This document shows positions 12,590 through 23,552 of a stretch of 64,000 nt of DNA, one piece after another; position 1 is the stretch's first letter, and every line of letters begins with the position of its first letter. Location: positions 3,100,001 through 3,164,000 of the forward strand of contig JAOVFP010000001.1 in NCBI GenBank assembly GCA_025738555.1, written 5' to 3'. A program made the position numbers and the translations under genes. The notes beneath the pieces are model-generated. The model did not search any database. It saw only the letters and a program-made list of their open reading frames with translations, and was not told the origin of the DNA. This DNA comes from Cyathus striatus. Taxonomy: Eukaryota > Basidiomycota > Agaricomycetes > Agaricales > Nidulariaceae.

Positions 12590-13248
12590 ATGTGCACTGC
12601 GCCTCCGTTTTTTATTCGTTTTTAGCCACCCATGGCTTCCGTGCGTTCCCAAATTTCAGGTGACGAAATATATCCTTTTTCTCTTTCGTCGCTGATGCCA
12701 GAGGTCCCTCCGTCAAGTCTTCGGATGTCTTCAACCATCTCGGAGCTCTGGGGACTGCCACGGTGAACGTTTGCAGAGCTCTTCCTAGGCTCACTCTCTG
12801 CGACAGCAGTGACGGTCCTACGACACCAACAACTCTGGCAGAAGCATATATATATAGTATAAGTTATTGCTGCCTGTCGGGGTTCACTACGGTATCTTAA
12901 TATCCTTCTTAGACATACTACCCCCCCTTCAAGGATATTCCTGAGTTTATTCTCAGCTGCCGTTGAGAGCGTTCTACATGCCACATGGTTAGTACTATAT
13001 TTGTTCCATTTACGTTACATGATGTTTTCGCTGTGCAAAGTTCTATTGATATCCTGAAGACATTCATGTTTTTACATTTAATAATTAACTGTCTGGTAGC
13101 TTATCCATACGTTACCCCGTTTATCTATCTCTATTAAGTGACTCTGGTGGCATCAGATACGACACGGGAGCGTGCAAGCATCGCATTACATTTTTTACTG
13201 AGAATGTAGCTGGAAGTAGGAGTGACCACGACTTCAAGTTTATGCATC
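12590..13248. other. Intergenic, no gene seen
   Basis: No supported coding sequence. A stretch near 13010-13140 resembles 16670-16800 downstream of gene B, indicating that the duplication reaches past the 3' end of the genes. Confidence 0.5.
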
Positions 13249-13660
13249 ACACAATGTGCAGTTCTTCAAGACTTTGGTCTCTCCATCGTTCTCGCAGATA
13301 ATGTATTTCTCTTTGTCCCCATTTCTAATATCGAGTTAACTTGATGACTTATAGCAGCTCTTTGCATACTATCGAAGCCCTCGTACCCACAGACCCTACC
13401 CAATCACAAGCGCCGCAAACGCCACAGAAACTAAGTGCTCTAAGGACAATCATTTCTTCAGCATAGGAACATTGCATGGTCGGGCACTAGTGGTGCACAT
13501 GAAGAAACGCGGGGTACGTACCCTCCTCGATCTCTACTAGCAGCGCAGGTAAGTTTTCCCTCGCCCGTCCAAGAAAGATTAATTCCGGAAGTTCTGGGAA
13601 TTTGTTTTTACTTCCGAGTCATACGATTTCGTATTTTTAAATGCAAAGGTTAGGGTGTTT
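13249..13660 (+). pseudogene. CNH-domain relic of the ROM2-like RhoGEF
   Basis: This stretch matches 27877-28395 of the RhoGEF gene, including introns. Recognisable pieces are TQCAVLQDFGLSIVLA and the region encoding PTDPTQSQAPQTPQKL. It is broken: the first donor is altered, a codon change and frame slip occur after CAGAAACTAAG near 13430, and about 120 bases are deleted around 13540 relative to the parent. Same orientation as the parent, 14.6 kb away. The relic ends right where duplicated segment I copy 2 begins. Confidence 0.8.
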
Positions 13661-15054
13661 ATTTAGGACATGATGTCCAAGGCGAAAAATTATCTATACC
13701 GCCATTTGAAGCCGACGAACCATATTGTAGAATGATGGAAAGGCTTGTCGAATGCTCTCTTTCTCCGTACTCTTCACGGCTGATAACTCGATAATGCCAT
13801 CATTTACAATGTATAATTATTTTCACTTTTGTGGCGACTTCATCAGCGATCGGGATGATCCCGCCGCCTATGGTTTGCGCCATACTAGGATAGGCCAAAA
13901 AAGTGTGCGGCTTCCATTCTTCCGAATATTCTTCAGAATGTGGGCTATGCGACAGGGTGGGATGCTTTCGCCCACGGTGTACTTGCACAGGTCGAACTTA
14001 TACTTCAGTTTAGTAGAGATGGCTACGATCTAAATATTCTGCAGATTAGAGCCAGACGAACACAGCCGCGAGAAACTCAAGACATAGCGCTGTTGCGGTC
14101 CATGGGAGGAAAGTACATAGCGACTCCCCGCAGTGTACCCGTCAAACGCAGCCACCCCCATCAGGTGTAGTCGTTCACTTTTGGATCCAATTACTTACCT
14201 CCATGCAAAACGTACTTTTACCGTTGAGAGGTTCGAAAACGTGAGTTCAGCGGTCCAATTCTCGTTGGACAGTAATTGAATCTCAAGCAACCATGATTCC
14301 GTCAGATGGATCGACAACCCCTTTTGCTTAATTATGAATCTCATGGATTCACGGATATTATTGCATGAACGCGTTAATCAAGTTCAAAATGGTATTTTTG
14401 ACTACGTTGTGTCATATCAGTACCCTTAGTGGTCGCCATCGTGATCTCTGGTGATCAAAGTAAGTTATAGCCCATTCGAATCACTCCCACCGACGGTAAT
14501 GCCACGACTACTAGCATCATCCACGCCGTCCTGCAATTTGTACCAATACGCGTCATCCTGCTTGCCTTGAATCATAAGCGCCACAACGAACACGCACCTG
14601 GGTTATATTTAAACGAGGTCGGAACGTGGTATGTTTAACAGAAACCATTAGACTATCTCACAGTTTACACCTTTACAGTAATTCACAGCTCCAAGCTAGC
14701 CTCAAATTTTCATGAACAATTGGGTAATCGAGTGTCAAGGTACGGGAAGGGTGGTCTCGTGGTCTCCCGGCCCATTGTCCATCAATGCAGGCTTCGTCTC
14801 GAAATCGGGTTTCTGGGTTGCTTTTACGTCATTGTGCAGAGAGAGCGGATATGAATCCCGGTATGTAAATCTGGTCTATTTGAAATGTGATTCCAGGACT
14901 TTAATTATTCATTGCTATTGGTATGACTCCATGATATCAGAATTTCCATCCAATCTTTCTAAGCATAACAGCTTTGTTGCGAAAGGCAGTGCTGTGACTC
15001 ATTCTGTGCATATAATTTGCTAGTCTCGACTGGCTCTGTTTCTTTTCACTCGCC
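13661..15054 (+). repeat. Upstream part of duplicated segment I (copy 2)
   Basis: Direct-repeat counterpart of 9600-11333, shorter through deletions. It leads into zinc-finger gene B at the same relative place. No intact gene. Confidence 0.75.
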
Positions 15055-16371
15055 ATGTTTACACCATCCATGCTCTGTACCTTTTCTTCTGAGCACGACT
15101 CCAACCCTCCGAGCCCCATCTCAGAATTTTTGGGGGGGCCGTCCTTCGGTGATGACCTGACACTCTTTAACATGTCGGTGATTCTTCTTACTGGTTGTCA
15201 TTTTCAACGTCTGATTGCCAACTTTAGCAATCCTGGCACTGCTTCACAAGATGAGGCTCATCAAGCGCGCGACAGTGAGTGAAGGACTCAGACATAATCA
15301 ATAACTATCAAGTGCTGAACTCTCTGGTAGGCTCTGCACACTCGGGCGCGCATTATCATGATGGCGAGGGCTCATCTGACGAAGTTCCAGATATTATCAT
15401 TGAATATTGTAGGTGCCTCTAGCCATTTCCTTCATCGTTTATATATATTAATCTCACCCTTCAACTCGTTATTGGTAGATGATACCCTGGAGTTGGGATA
15501 TCGTTCTCCTCTTGTGTATTCTCCGGTCATAAATTCACCCACAACTTCAAATTCTCCCCTTCTTCCTCTTTGGCTTTTTCCCGAATCGTCCCCGGACCAG
15601 CAGTATTTAACCTTTTGTGACGATGCCTCCTCGCCACATTTTTCAGACATCTCCAGTACATCCAGTTCAGGAGTCATAACACCTCCAGAAATGGAGCATC
15701 AGGTTTACCCTCCCGAATTTGTTCAGAGCCATGGTAAGTGGTCCCCTGCTGAAATTCCCTAATACTTTATAAATTTAATTTCTATAGCTTCTGCTTCTAA
15801 TTCACGAAATCAAGCTACTTACCTTGACGAATTTCCATCGCTATCTCTCTACTCTTTCCCAGTGGACTCACGGACAATGACTTCGCCTCATCCTTCCCCC
15901 CAGGCGTCTCCTAGTGCTTTTCCATCACTATGCTTTCAGTCAAACCATGAAGTCAATTCAGCCGCTTCTAGCCCATCCTCGCCGAATGTTAAATTCGACT
16001 CAGTTCTCTTTACTCCTGTGAATAATGATATCCCAGGAGTGCCCGTACGTCCAAATGTTGGGACAAATAGGATGACAGAGGCTGGTTTGTCCCGTAGGAG
16101 GATTAATAGTACGGGCAAGTATCAGTGCCCATACTGCCAGCCTGAGAAAACATTTACGTCAAAAGACAATCTGGAATGTGGGTATCAATATTTCGCCTTC
16201 TACACAGAGCGTTAATACGACGGATTTTAAGATCATACCAATTCTCATGAAGGTTTAACTCCTTACAAATGCAATTATTGCGATAGGGCGTTCAAAGGCA
16301 AGGGTGACCGAAGCCGGCACGAGAAAAGATCTTGCACAGAGCGGCGATGGTTTCAAGAATCCGCTACCTAA
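15055..16371 (+). CDS. Zinc-finger protein B (C2H2 plus C2HC), finger 1 altered
   Basis: The ATG at 15055 opens MFTPSMLCTFSSEHDSNPPS. Exons continue through the segments with NPGTASQDEAHQARD, HYHDGEGSSDEVPD, DTLELGYRSPLVYSPV and ASASNSRNQAT to the conserved linker GVPVRPNVGTNRMTEAGLSRR. Finger 1 reads CPYC-QPEKTFTSKDNLEY-H-TNS-H, which has two extra residues (Pro-Glu, six bases) compared with copy E and gene A, giving x14 instead of x12. Finger 2 is CNYC-DRAFKGKGDRSR-H-EKRS-C. All introns keep GT-AG and phase, so the gene is open; whether finger 1 folds is uncertain. The paralogue closest in sequence is E at 55.4-56.5 kb. Confidence 0.72.
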
Positions 16372-16835
16372 TAAACCGCAATAATCTGTGCCGGGCGCAC
16401 AGGTTCTATTATACATAGCATCCGTGAGTTCGCAGGTGACTGGTGACCAGTTGCATTCTTTTTGTTTCTTTTGACGCTGATTCTAGATTCTACAGGCTTT
16501 TACCGTCAAGTTTTCAGACTAAATTGCCACACTGAACTTTCTATAGAACAAATTCTTTCGCGGGCCGCGGTGGCGGTCCCATAACAACAGCTGCTCCAGA
16601 GGAAGTAAGTGCAAATTGTCGGGTTTTACTTCGGATTCTGCTTTCCTATTTAAATATTTTGTGCTGTGTCGGATACTTGTCATCATGCTTTCGTTTCGCA
16701 AAGTTCTGTCAGTTTTTCGCGTTTTCATATTTAGTGAATAACTGTCCAAAAGCTTACCATTCTAGTGCGTATTATTTCGCTTATTATCTCTATTAAGTGA
16801 TAGGAGCATAGCGCGTATTCCAGCGCCGGGAAGAC
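16372..16835. other. Intergenic, no gene seen
   Basis: 3' flank of gene B, with similarity near 16680-16800 to the 3' flank of gene A and to 30880-30930. No coding evidence. Confidence 0.5.
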
Positions 16836-17700
16836 TGTAGAGCAGGCGTTCCGCCTGCATGGTGGAATCGACATATTGACAAGTTCCGCAGACGCGTTCA
16901 GTCACGTGATTTTCTACGTAATCGAACCTCGAACGCGTACGATGTACACGTCACCAACCATCCTTCACCTCCGCCTGCACAATACCCCCCGACGCTCTCA
17001 AAATCGGACCTAACTCTCCCCAACGCCCGACGAAATATCACGTTAAAAAGATATCCAAGCACACGGATATGGATACGCGAAGCCAGGGAATATGGAAATC
17101 ACTCACAAACCGGAGATCTCGACATCAGCAAAGCAACATCTTGCTTTTACCTACCCAACATCGCAACAATTCTTCCCCCTATCCCTATCACCTTTGTCTC
17201 TCTTCACATTTCCCATACAAAACCCTCTCCTTGAAACACTCGTTTATTCTTTTATCACACTCTTGGCTTCAGAAAGTTTTCATTCCCTCCTTTTGGTATA
17301 ATTCTATATCCTTTTCCTATATAAACTGTGTATCTAGGTCCCTATTAATCCAGTGAACTTCAACCCACCTTTCGACCTCGTTCTCAGCCTCTTGTGTTGT
17401 GTTTACCCGTCGTCTCTATCGTTTTTTGTCGCTCTTTTCTCACAGCAAGTTCCACTCGTTCAGAAACATTCTAGAACTTCGTCTTGAAGTTCTGACTCTT
17501 GTTGCGCCGTTGTACTTCTCTCGTTTACGTCGCTAACTCCCTCTCTTACAACCTTAGGACTTTATCGCCGGACGGACGCGCCAGCGGCTCACATTCCTTT
17601 GAATAGGATCCTTCAGCCTCACATTTCCCTCTTCAAGACTATACATTGTATCTGTGATACTCCGACTAGGGAAAGCAGTGTATGAGGTAGCGTTGGAAGT
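16836..17700 (+). repeat. About 0.9-kb dispersed repeat, LTR- or leader-like (copy 1)
   Basis: It starts TGTAGAGCAGGCG with a 7-bp hairpin (GCAGGCG-TTC-CGCCTGC). It shows collinear similarity to the reverse complement of about 43183-42370, including a TATATAAA-type box, a pyrimidine-rich stretch and the block around CTTCGTCTTGAAGTTCTG. A terminal TG, an internal TATA and a possible tRNA-priming-like TTGTATCTGTG near 17645 are LTR-like, but no gag/pol was found beside either copy. It could equally be the promoter plus long 5' leader of two paralogous genes. Confidence 0.55.
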
Positions 17701-17845
17701 TCTTCGATGGCAGTGTATGACCAGAATCAATGCTACGCCTGTTGATGGTGTACACTCCACGCACTCCAGTTCGTCTGAGTATTAATGATTCAGACCCTAT
17801 AGCAAACATGCCTTCTCCCCAAACCACACACGAAGTTCATCTACC

Positions 17846-18447
17846 ATGCCTGCTCAAACCCTCATCTTTCTCAACCTCTCGTCGTCTTCAATGTCCAGCC
17901 CACGTCCTCGAGACTCGGGCTCTATCATCTACAATGGGAAGACGTACAGAACTACTTCAGCCTATGTTGATGATTTGAATGGGTATACGAGGCTCCTGGA
18001 CGAGCAGAGGGCGGCTAGTTTGCGCTTTCCAGGATATGGGCAGGATGGCAAAGGGTCTGAGTCGCCGATGCGCCAGTGCACCCCGCACACGAACGTACCA
18101 AGCTCGGGATCTTTTGCACCAAGCGTGCCTTCTTCCTCCAATTATACACCCGGCTCTAGGACTTCGGTGTTGTCAGACTCGGACCTAGGATTTTTCACGT
18201 ACGATGGGAGGTCATCGGATTACTTACTTCATCTTACGCTGATGATTTGAATGGTTATATGGGGTTTCTGGATAAACAGAGGGAAGGTAGTTTGCGCTTT
18301 CCGGGATATGGACAAGATGGGGCGGGTCTAAGTCGACGGTATCTATCCCGCACGCCAACACGAGCTCGGGACCGTGTAGCTCGTCGTCGTCTGAACAGAC
18401 CTCATCCTCACACTTCCAGTCATCTGAACCAAGCGTTTGATTCTTAA
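17846..18447 (+). CDS. Unidentified ORF with an internally repeated segment, probably broken
   Basis: The frame contains YNGKTYRTTSAYVDDLNGY followed by LLDEQRAASLRFPGYGQDG. About 310 bases on, a second version reads SYADDLNGYMGFLDKQ then REGSLRFPGYGQDG. Between the two the frame shifts by one (stop at 18248-18250 in frame 1). No intron with good ends was seen that joins them. I do not recognise the family. The repeat unit is of good quality, so this was once coding; the present state is likely a pseudogene. It follows the 0.9-kb repeat directly, which may be its leader. Confidence 0.4.
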
Positions 18448-18450
18448 AGC

Positions 18451-20880
18451 TGACGGAATATGGGGGATTATCGAATCGACTTTCTGTAAGACTTCGTTTC
18501 CCTAGCATCTAACATACTTAATGCTCTTGCCTCTCGCTCTCCTAGTATCGCGCTTCCTGTTCTTAATGTCGTAATAAGAAATTCAATTGAATAACTATGA
18601 TATTCAAACTATAAAGAGATGAGACTATTACAAGGCGCATCAATGTGCTATATTAAGAACTACAGGTGCATTTGTCAAAACTCTGGTACCGTGCATCGCA
18701 CGTGTCCCCGTAGGTACCACACGTTTATATCGACCTTGCCCAAGTCCAAAAGAATGTCTGCGTGCCACTTGACCGGGGAGATAGGCCCGATGAATGTCAC
18801 TGAACAGGTATATGGTCACGTCTGCGTAGAGAAGGGAGGCAGCAGCGGCAAAGTCAGGGTCTTTGGGGATCATGGGAAGGTGCCATCGATGGTGTATCTG
18901 CTCAATCTGATGACATAGCAGTTCTGTTAATGGCCGATCTTACACTGCTCGCAGTTCAAGCATCTATCAGATTAGACATAAGAAATAAGAAGAGATGAGA
19001 GATAAGATAAGAGCTTACAATTCGGCAATCCACTTGATAATACCAATACGATCCGGAACTGTTGACGGTATTAGGATCAATAATACAGAAAGTCAAAACT
19101 GACTCACCCGCCTCCCTGCTTCTTAAACATCTCCTCAGCAGTCCCAGCATTCCTGGATGTCTTCGGACTTCAGGTAAGTACGTCTTGTTTACCTCCTTCA
19201 ACTGGTGAGGGAAGAGCTCGTCCCAATCGGGTTGGTTGATGCTTGTATGTAGCTGCTCATGGATGGCCTTGATCATACGCTCAACGTGACGTCACTGCGT
19301 TTCTGGATTTCAGTCGGCCACTTTGGAAGTCGATCACGATCGTACACTATGCGCAATTGCGTTAGTGATAAATGGGTAGTTGGGGGAGATAGGTCTGCTT
19401 CTGAAGCTGCAGTGTGCAGCTGACCGAGGGCCATGGAAGCGCTTAGGAGAGGTCAATGGGAATGAGAAGTTGAAGACGAAGTCATTTGCGGTCAATATGG
19501 GGTTCATGAAGATGGCTGGACTCTCCATTCCCGCTGTTGGTGGCTGGGTTCCGACGACTGGAGTTGGTTGAGTTGTGGTTCTCAAGGAGAATGAGCGTCG
19601 ATGCATGGCTGAGGCTTGCGGGAGTTGAAGGCCATCCCCGATTTGATATCGCATGGCGTACAGTTCTTGCAGTGCATGTTGTTGACAAGTGGGATTGTAG
19701 TGCATGAACTAGAGACGCGTTAGTACGTATATGAAAGGAGGGGAATAAAGGGAGTAGAAGGGGATGGGGAACAAGAATGGTAGAGAAAGGGGATGAGGGG
19801 AGGTTCACTTACGTTTCTTGACCTCGCCTCATGCCCAACTAGCTCAAGTTCCAGCACCGGCACCCAACACCTTCGCAGTTGCATCCCCATATCCACTTCA
19901 CTAGGTAAGCGCGCAACACTGTCTGCCCGGAGGACAACTTACGCCATGTAGCACGATGGAGAGGCGTTCGACGCTTAGCATCTCCCACTTATTTCGTTCT
20001 TGAAGTGTGGGGAGAAGTAGAGGTGATGTCCTGTTGTGGAAGGGGGTAGCGAGGTGACGATGAAGGAAAAGGAGTAAACCAAACTGTCGACAGCCTCAAT
20101 AACGTCCAACCGTAGTTCAGAAAAAGCAAACAAAACAAGATTGGATAGCACCACCGAGGGAGGGTGTAAAGATCGAATTTGAGCAGGGACTAGTCGTAAG
20201 TGCAGGTGACCCTTCACTAGCACTCCTTCCATCTCTCCAACGTCCTCTCCCTTTCCCAATTCTTCTACCACCCCCTCACTCCCTTCCCTCGACTCTAGTC
20301 ACACTTACACGCTTCACGCACGGGCCATGGTCGGCCTCTTAATCGCTCCTCCAAGCCCGTATGCCCGACACACTCTCTGGCCTTCATGTCCTTGGAATGT
20401 CACCGCTAGTCCGTGGAACCGACCACATTCCTGGTCTGCATCACTTCATACACCAACAAGTTCATTGGTATAGGATATACCTCCCTCTCGGTTCTGCTCC
20501 TCTACTATCGCATTCGAACTCGGCGCCCATGCCGAGTTGTCTTCCTCAGAGTACACTTACTGGACCATCGAGTGCGGGTGCGAGGTTTGGAATGGCGAAA
20601 GGTATACGTCTTGGGGTCAGGACGAGCTGCCTTTGTTGCAGCATGTTTCGAGAGGGTGAGGAAGGGAGCGCTGTATCAGCCGATATTCTAAGCCCCTCCT
20701 GGCGGGTTGCATTGTTCAATGAATGCATCAAGGAAGCATGGATGTCAAGGTGTTTTCGTCGTCGTTAAGTGCATGACTCTTTATCATTATGTAAGGAACT
20801 GCGTGTGATTATGTACAGCGCTTGTCACATTTGTGCTAAGCTGATGAGGCTCGAGCGCTACTCGTCGCGCCAAAATTAAA
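18451..20880. other. Region with weak, unidentified - strand coding traces
   Basis: Several open frames on the - strand (18873-18640, 19276-19100, 19705-19334) look partly protein-like, for example IHEQLHTSINQPDWDELFPH at about 19267-19208. They cannot be joined into a gene and match nothing I recognise. The + strand frame at 20361-20768 is also unsupported. Probably a decayed gene or unrecognised orphan. Confidence 0.3.
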
Positions 20881-21140
20881 GATGTCGATTGCTCATTCCC
20901 ATGGAAATGCACTGCCCAGGAAGAAGTTAAACAAGATGCCCAAATACCAAGAAGGTCAGATTGGAAAGAGCGAATGCTTTAAAAGTAACTTCACCTCCAT
21001 ATCTACATCACCAGAATCTCCATCTCCCAAGCATCTCATCCCGAGGACCCGGAAGGACTCATTCGTGCGACGGCCTGGTGCAAGGACTCCAATCCAAGTC
21101 ATCGACGGCGCAGATATACAACTGGGGCAATCTGGACGCA

Positions 21141-23159
21141 ATGGCGACGGTCCATGAAGAGGTTCCAGCTACCACAACACTTAGTAATGGCAGGAACCAA
21201 TCAGTCAACAATGCAAATATTCTAAATGCCAGCGGAAACATCACCTATATCGAGCTCGAGTGCAATTCTCAGCTCACTGAGGCTATTGTTGATGCTTTGT
21301 TAAATGTGTCTTCTGATGCTCGTCTGCCTGGGCTTCCGCCTGTGTCCGCGTCAACGCACACAACACTAGGTTCTGCCACGCTAGATCCACAGACTGAGGG
21401 AATCAATGTGTCTTTGCAAGAATTGAACACTACGGAGTCACTTATTTCAGTGAATGTAAGTCCCAGAAGGATGGCTATGTTGTACTTATTTATAAGTATT
21501 AATTGGTCAATTTGGACAAGGATGAAAGCAGATCTTTAGGAAGCTCTGAAGACGAGACGAGTGTGACCACGGTATTGGCATTCATTGTTGTTATGTTCTG
21601 ATTTGTATTGCCGCTAATGATTTTGGGCAGATTCCAAGCTACGAGAGACTATTCCTTCCCACGGAATCGCTTTCACGATCTCCCGGCGGTCATAAAATCT
21701 ACGTAGAACAAATGTTTCCACTCAATTACGGCTTTCCCCTGTGGTTTCCTCAGCCAAATCGATATCTCTCACTTGAATACCGCCGCAAAGGCATTTCTGT
21801 TGGAGATGTCGGTATCATTACACACAATGGCAGCTTCGACTTTCTGTTCAACATTTCGTTACCGGCCGAGCACCCCATAAACCCAAATGATTTGCCGGAT
21901 GATTTCGTTTATATACCGGAATCAAAGCTTAGAAAAGTGCTCCAAAATTCCTTTAATCCTAGTGCACTGAGCGTGGTTTCAAATTTGGATATTAGTGTGG
22001 ATTTAGACGAAAATACGAAGTATGCTAATCAGCAGTTCTGTTATAATTGGCTCATAGCACTTGTTTATAGCGATATAATTTTTACTTGCCAAGATGGTAA
22101 CAAAGGGGCAATTCTTTCCCTGCCCGATGGTGCATCCGAGGAAGACTTGACAAATGAATGGGACTTGAAGGAATTTATATCGAAAAATGCTTTAGCCTGG
22201 TATAAATATGCTCGGCACTGTGGTCTTGAGTTGGGTCGTCGCTCACTATACCTGGTCACCGGACATATGAAATCAAAGTCATGGGGAATCGCAACTTTTA
22301 GTAAGACTGTTCCAGAGCGGAATAGCGTGTTGTCGATAAGTAAATCAAGCCCTACAAACGGTTTTCCCTTCGCATGGAAGAAATCGGGGGGAGCTACTTC
22401 TGTTCGAACTGGCCCTTCTCCAGATCCTGGATTAACTTCTGAAAATGGGATACAGACTGATACCGAGAATCAGTGATTATTTTTGCGCGGTTTTCAGATT
22501 TCATTGTCAGAGAACATGTGGAATAAGATGTGGAACCTTAAAGTTACTGATGTATTGGCCCACGAGAGTTCACAAGATGTATGCCATGAGCCTGGGAACA
22601 ACATTAAGGAATCAAATGGCAAAGATCATACCGGATCTGGAGCGAAGTCTTCATGCAGTAAAGATTTGGGTAATAATATTAATGTCACACCTTTTCCAGC
22701 CAAAAATATTGTGAGTGCCTTCAATTTGTTATAGATCAAAAGCTTACATGTCAATTTTATAGCTACTCCATCCTTTAACTTTTATAAATGATATATTGTT
22801 CTCGATGGTAAGTATACTTTATGAGCCCTTAACTAATACTTGACAGCTACCTATAATGAAATAGGTTCCTGAGGCAAAAATTTCAGTCATACATGAAAAG
22901 TCATGGTCTGAGCTTAACAGCCAGGTTAGAATCAGAAATTCTATTCTTGAACTATTTTAATAATTCTATTGAAATCGATGAAAGTTAAACCACAGTGGCC
23001 CAGATAGGCTGGACCTTCATGAAGTCATAAAATCGCGGTGTGTTATAGGCTATTATGAAGGTATCTTACATGCAGTACAGTATGTGGAAGCCGAGCTAAT
23101 ATCCACACACAGAAACTGGAATGTGCACCTTAGAGCCAAGAAGAGATGTTTCTGGTAAA
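21141..23159 (+). CDS. Uncharacterised agaricomycete protein, copy G1 (possibly decaying)
   Basis: Member of a basidiomycete family recognised by PLNYGFPLWFPQPN, EYRRKGISVGDVGIIT, GSFDFLFNISLPAEHP, IFTCQDGNKGAILSLPDGAS and GRRSLYLVTGHMKSKSWGIA; function unknown. Exons by eye: 21141-21455, a short exon near 21510-21585, 21631-22710, then small exons at about 22763-22805 (LLHPLTFINDILFSM) and 22865-22923, and a last one ending near 23159 (GYYEGILHAVQYVEAEL). Compared with copy G2, three things stand out. The acceptor before exon 2 reads AATTG instead of AATAG, although an in-frame AG five codons later could serve. Codon 22474-22476 is TGA where G2 has TGC. The middle of the protein is intact where G2 is broken. 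The N-terminal start is uncertain and could lie at 20961. Confidence 0.6.
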
Positions 23160-23269
23160 TTATTCCTTGCTCTGTCTGAATATACGTGTAATACTTCTGT
23201 GCCAGCAGATCCAAATAAACAAACCCCCAATCGTTTCTTGCTTCACCAAGCTTCTCCTCCAATGACAAA

Positions 23270-23405
23270 ATGAATTCAGCTTCCCCGAGCCCATTCTCGT
23301 CGGGGCCTATGTCCGGCTCGGCTTTTCGCGAGCCTGTGTCTAACGATGTTGCAGGAGTGCCCATACAGCCCAATGTTGGAACAAGTATAATGAGTGAACT
23401 CCCAC
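23270..23405 (+). pseudogene. Zinc-finger gene fragment (linker motif only)
   Basis: NSASPSPFSSGPMSGSA and then NDVAGVPIQPNVGTSIMSEL resemble the segment just before the fingers of genes A and B (NNDIPGVPVRPNVGTNRMTEAG), but no finger follows. It sits between G1 and the RhoGEF and its frame is open into RhoGEF-like Pro-rich sequence, so it may have become part of that gene's 5' end. Confidence 0.6.
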
Positions 23406-23552
23406 TGAATCTAGCCTTGATGTATTCTAGCGCACCTCCAAGGCCACCTATCGTGAACACTTCGATACGGGTTGAGTCTCCGCATGTGGAGACTTATACT
23501 CCCCGTCTGAGTTCATCGGAACCTACATACGAGGTCCAGCACAGTTCTATCA

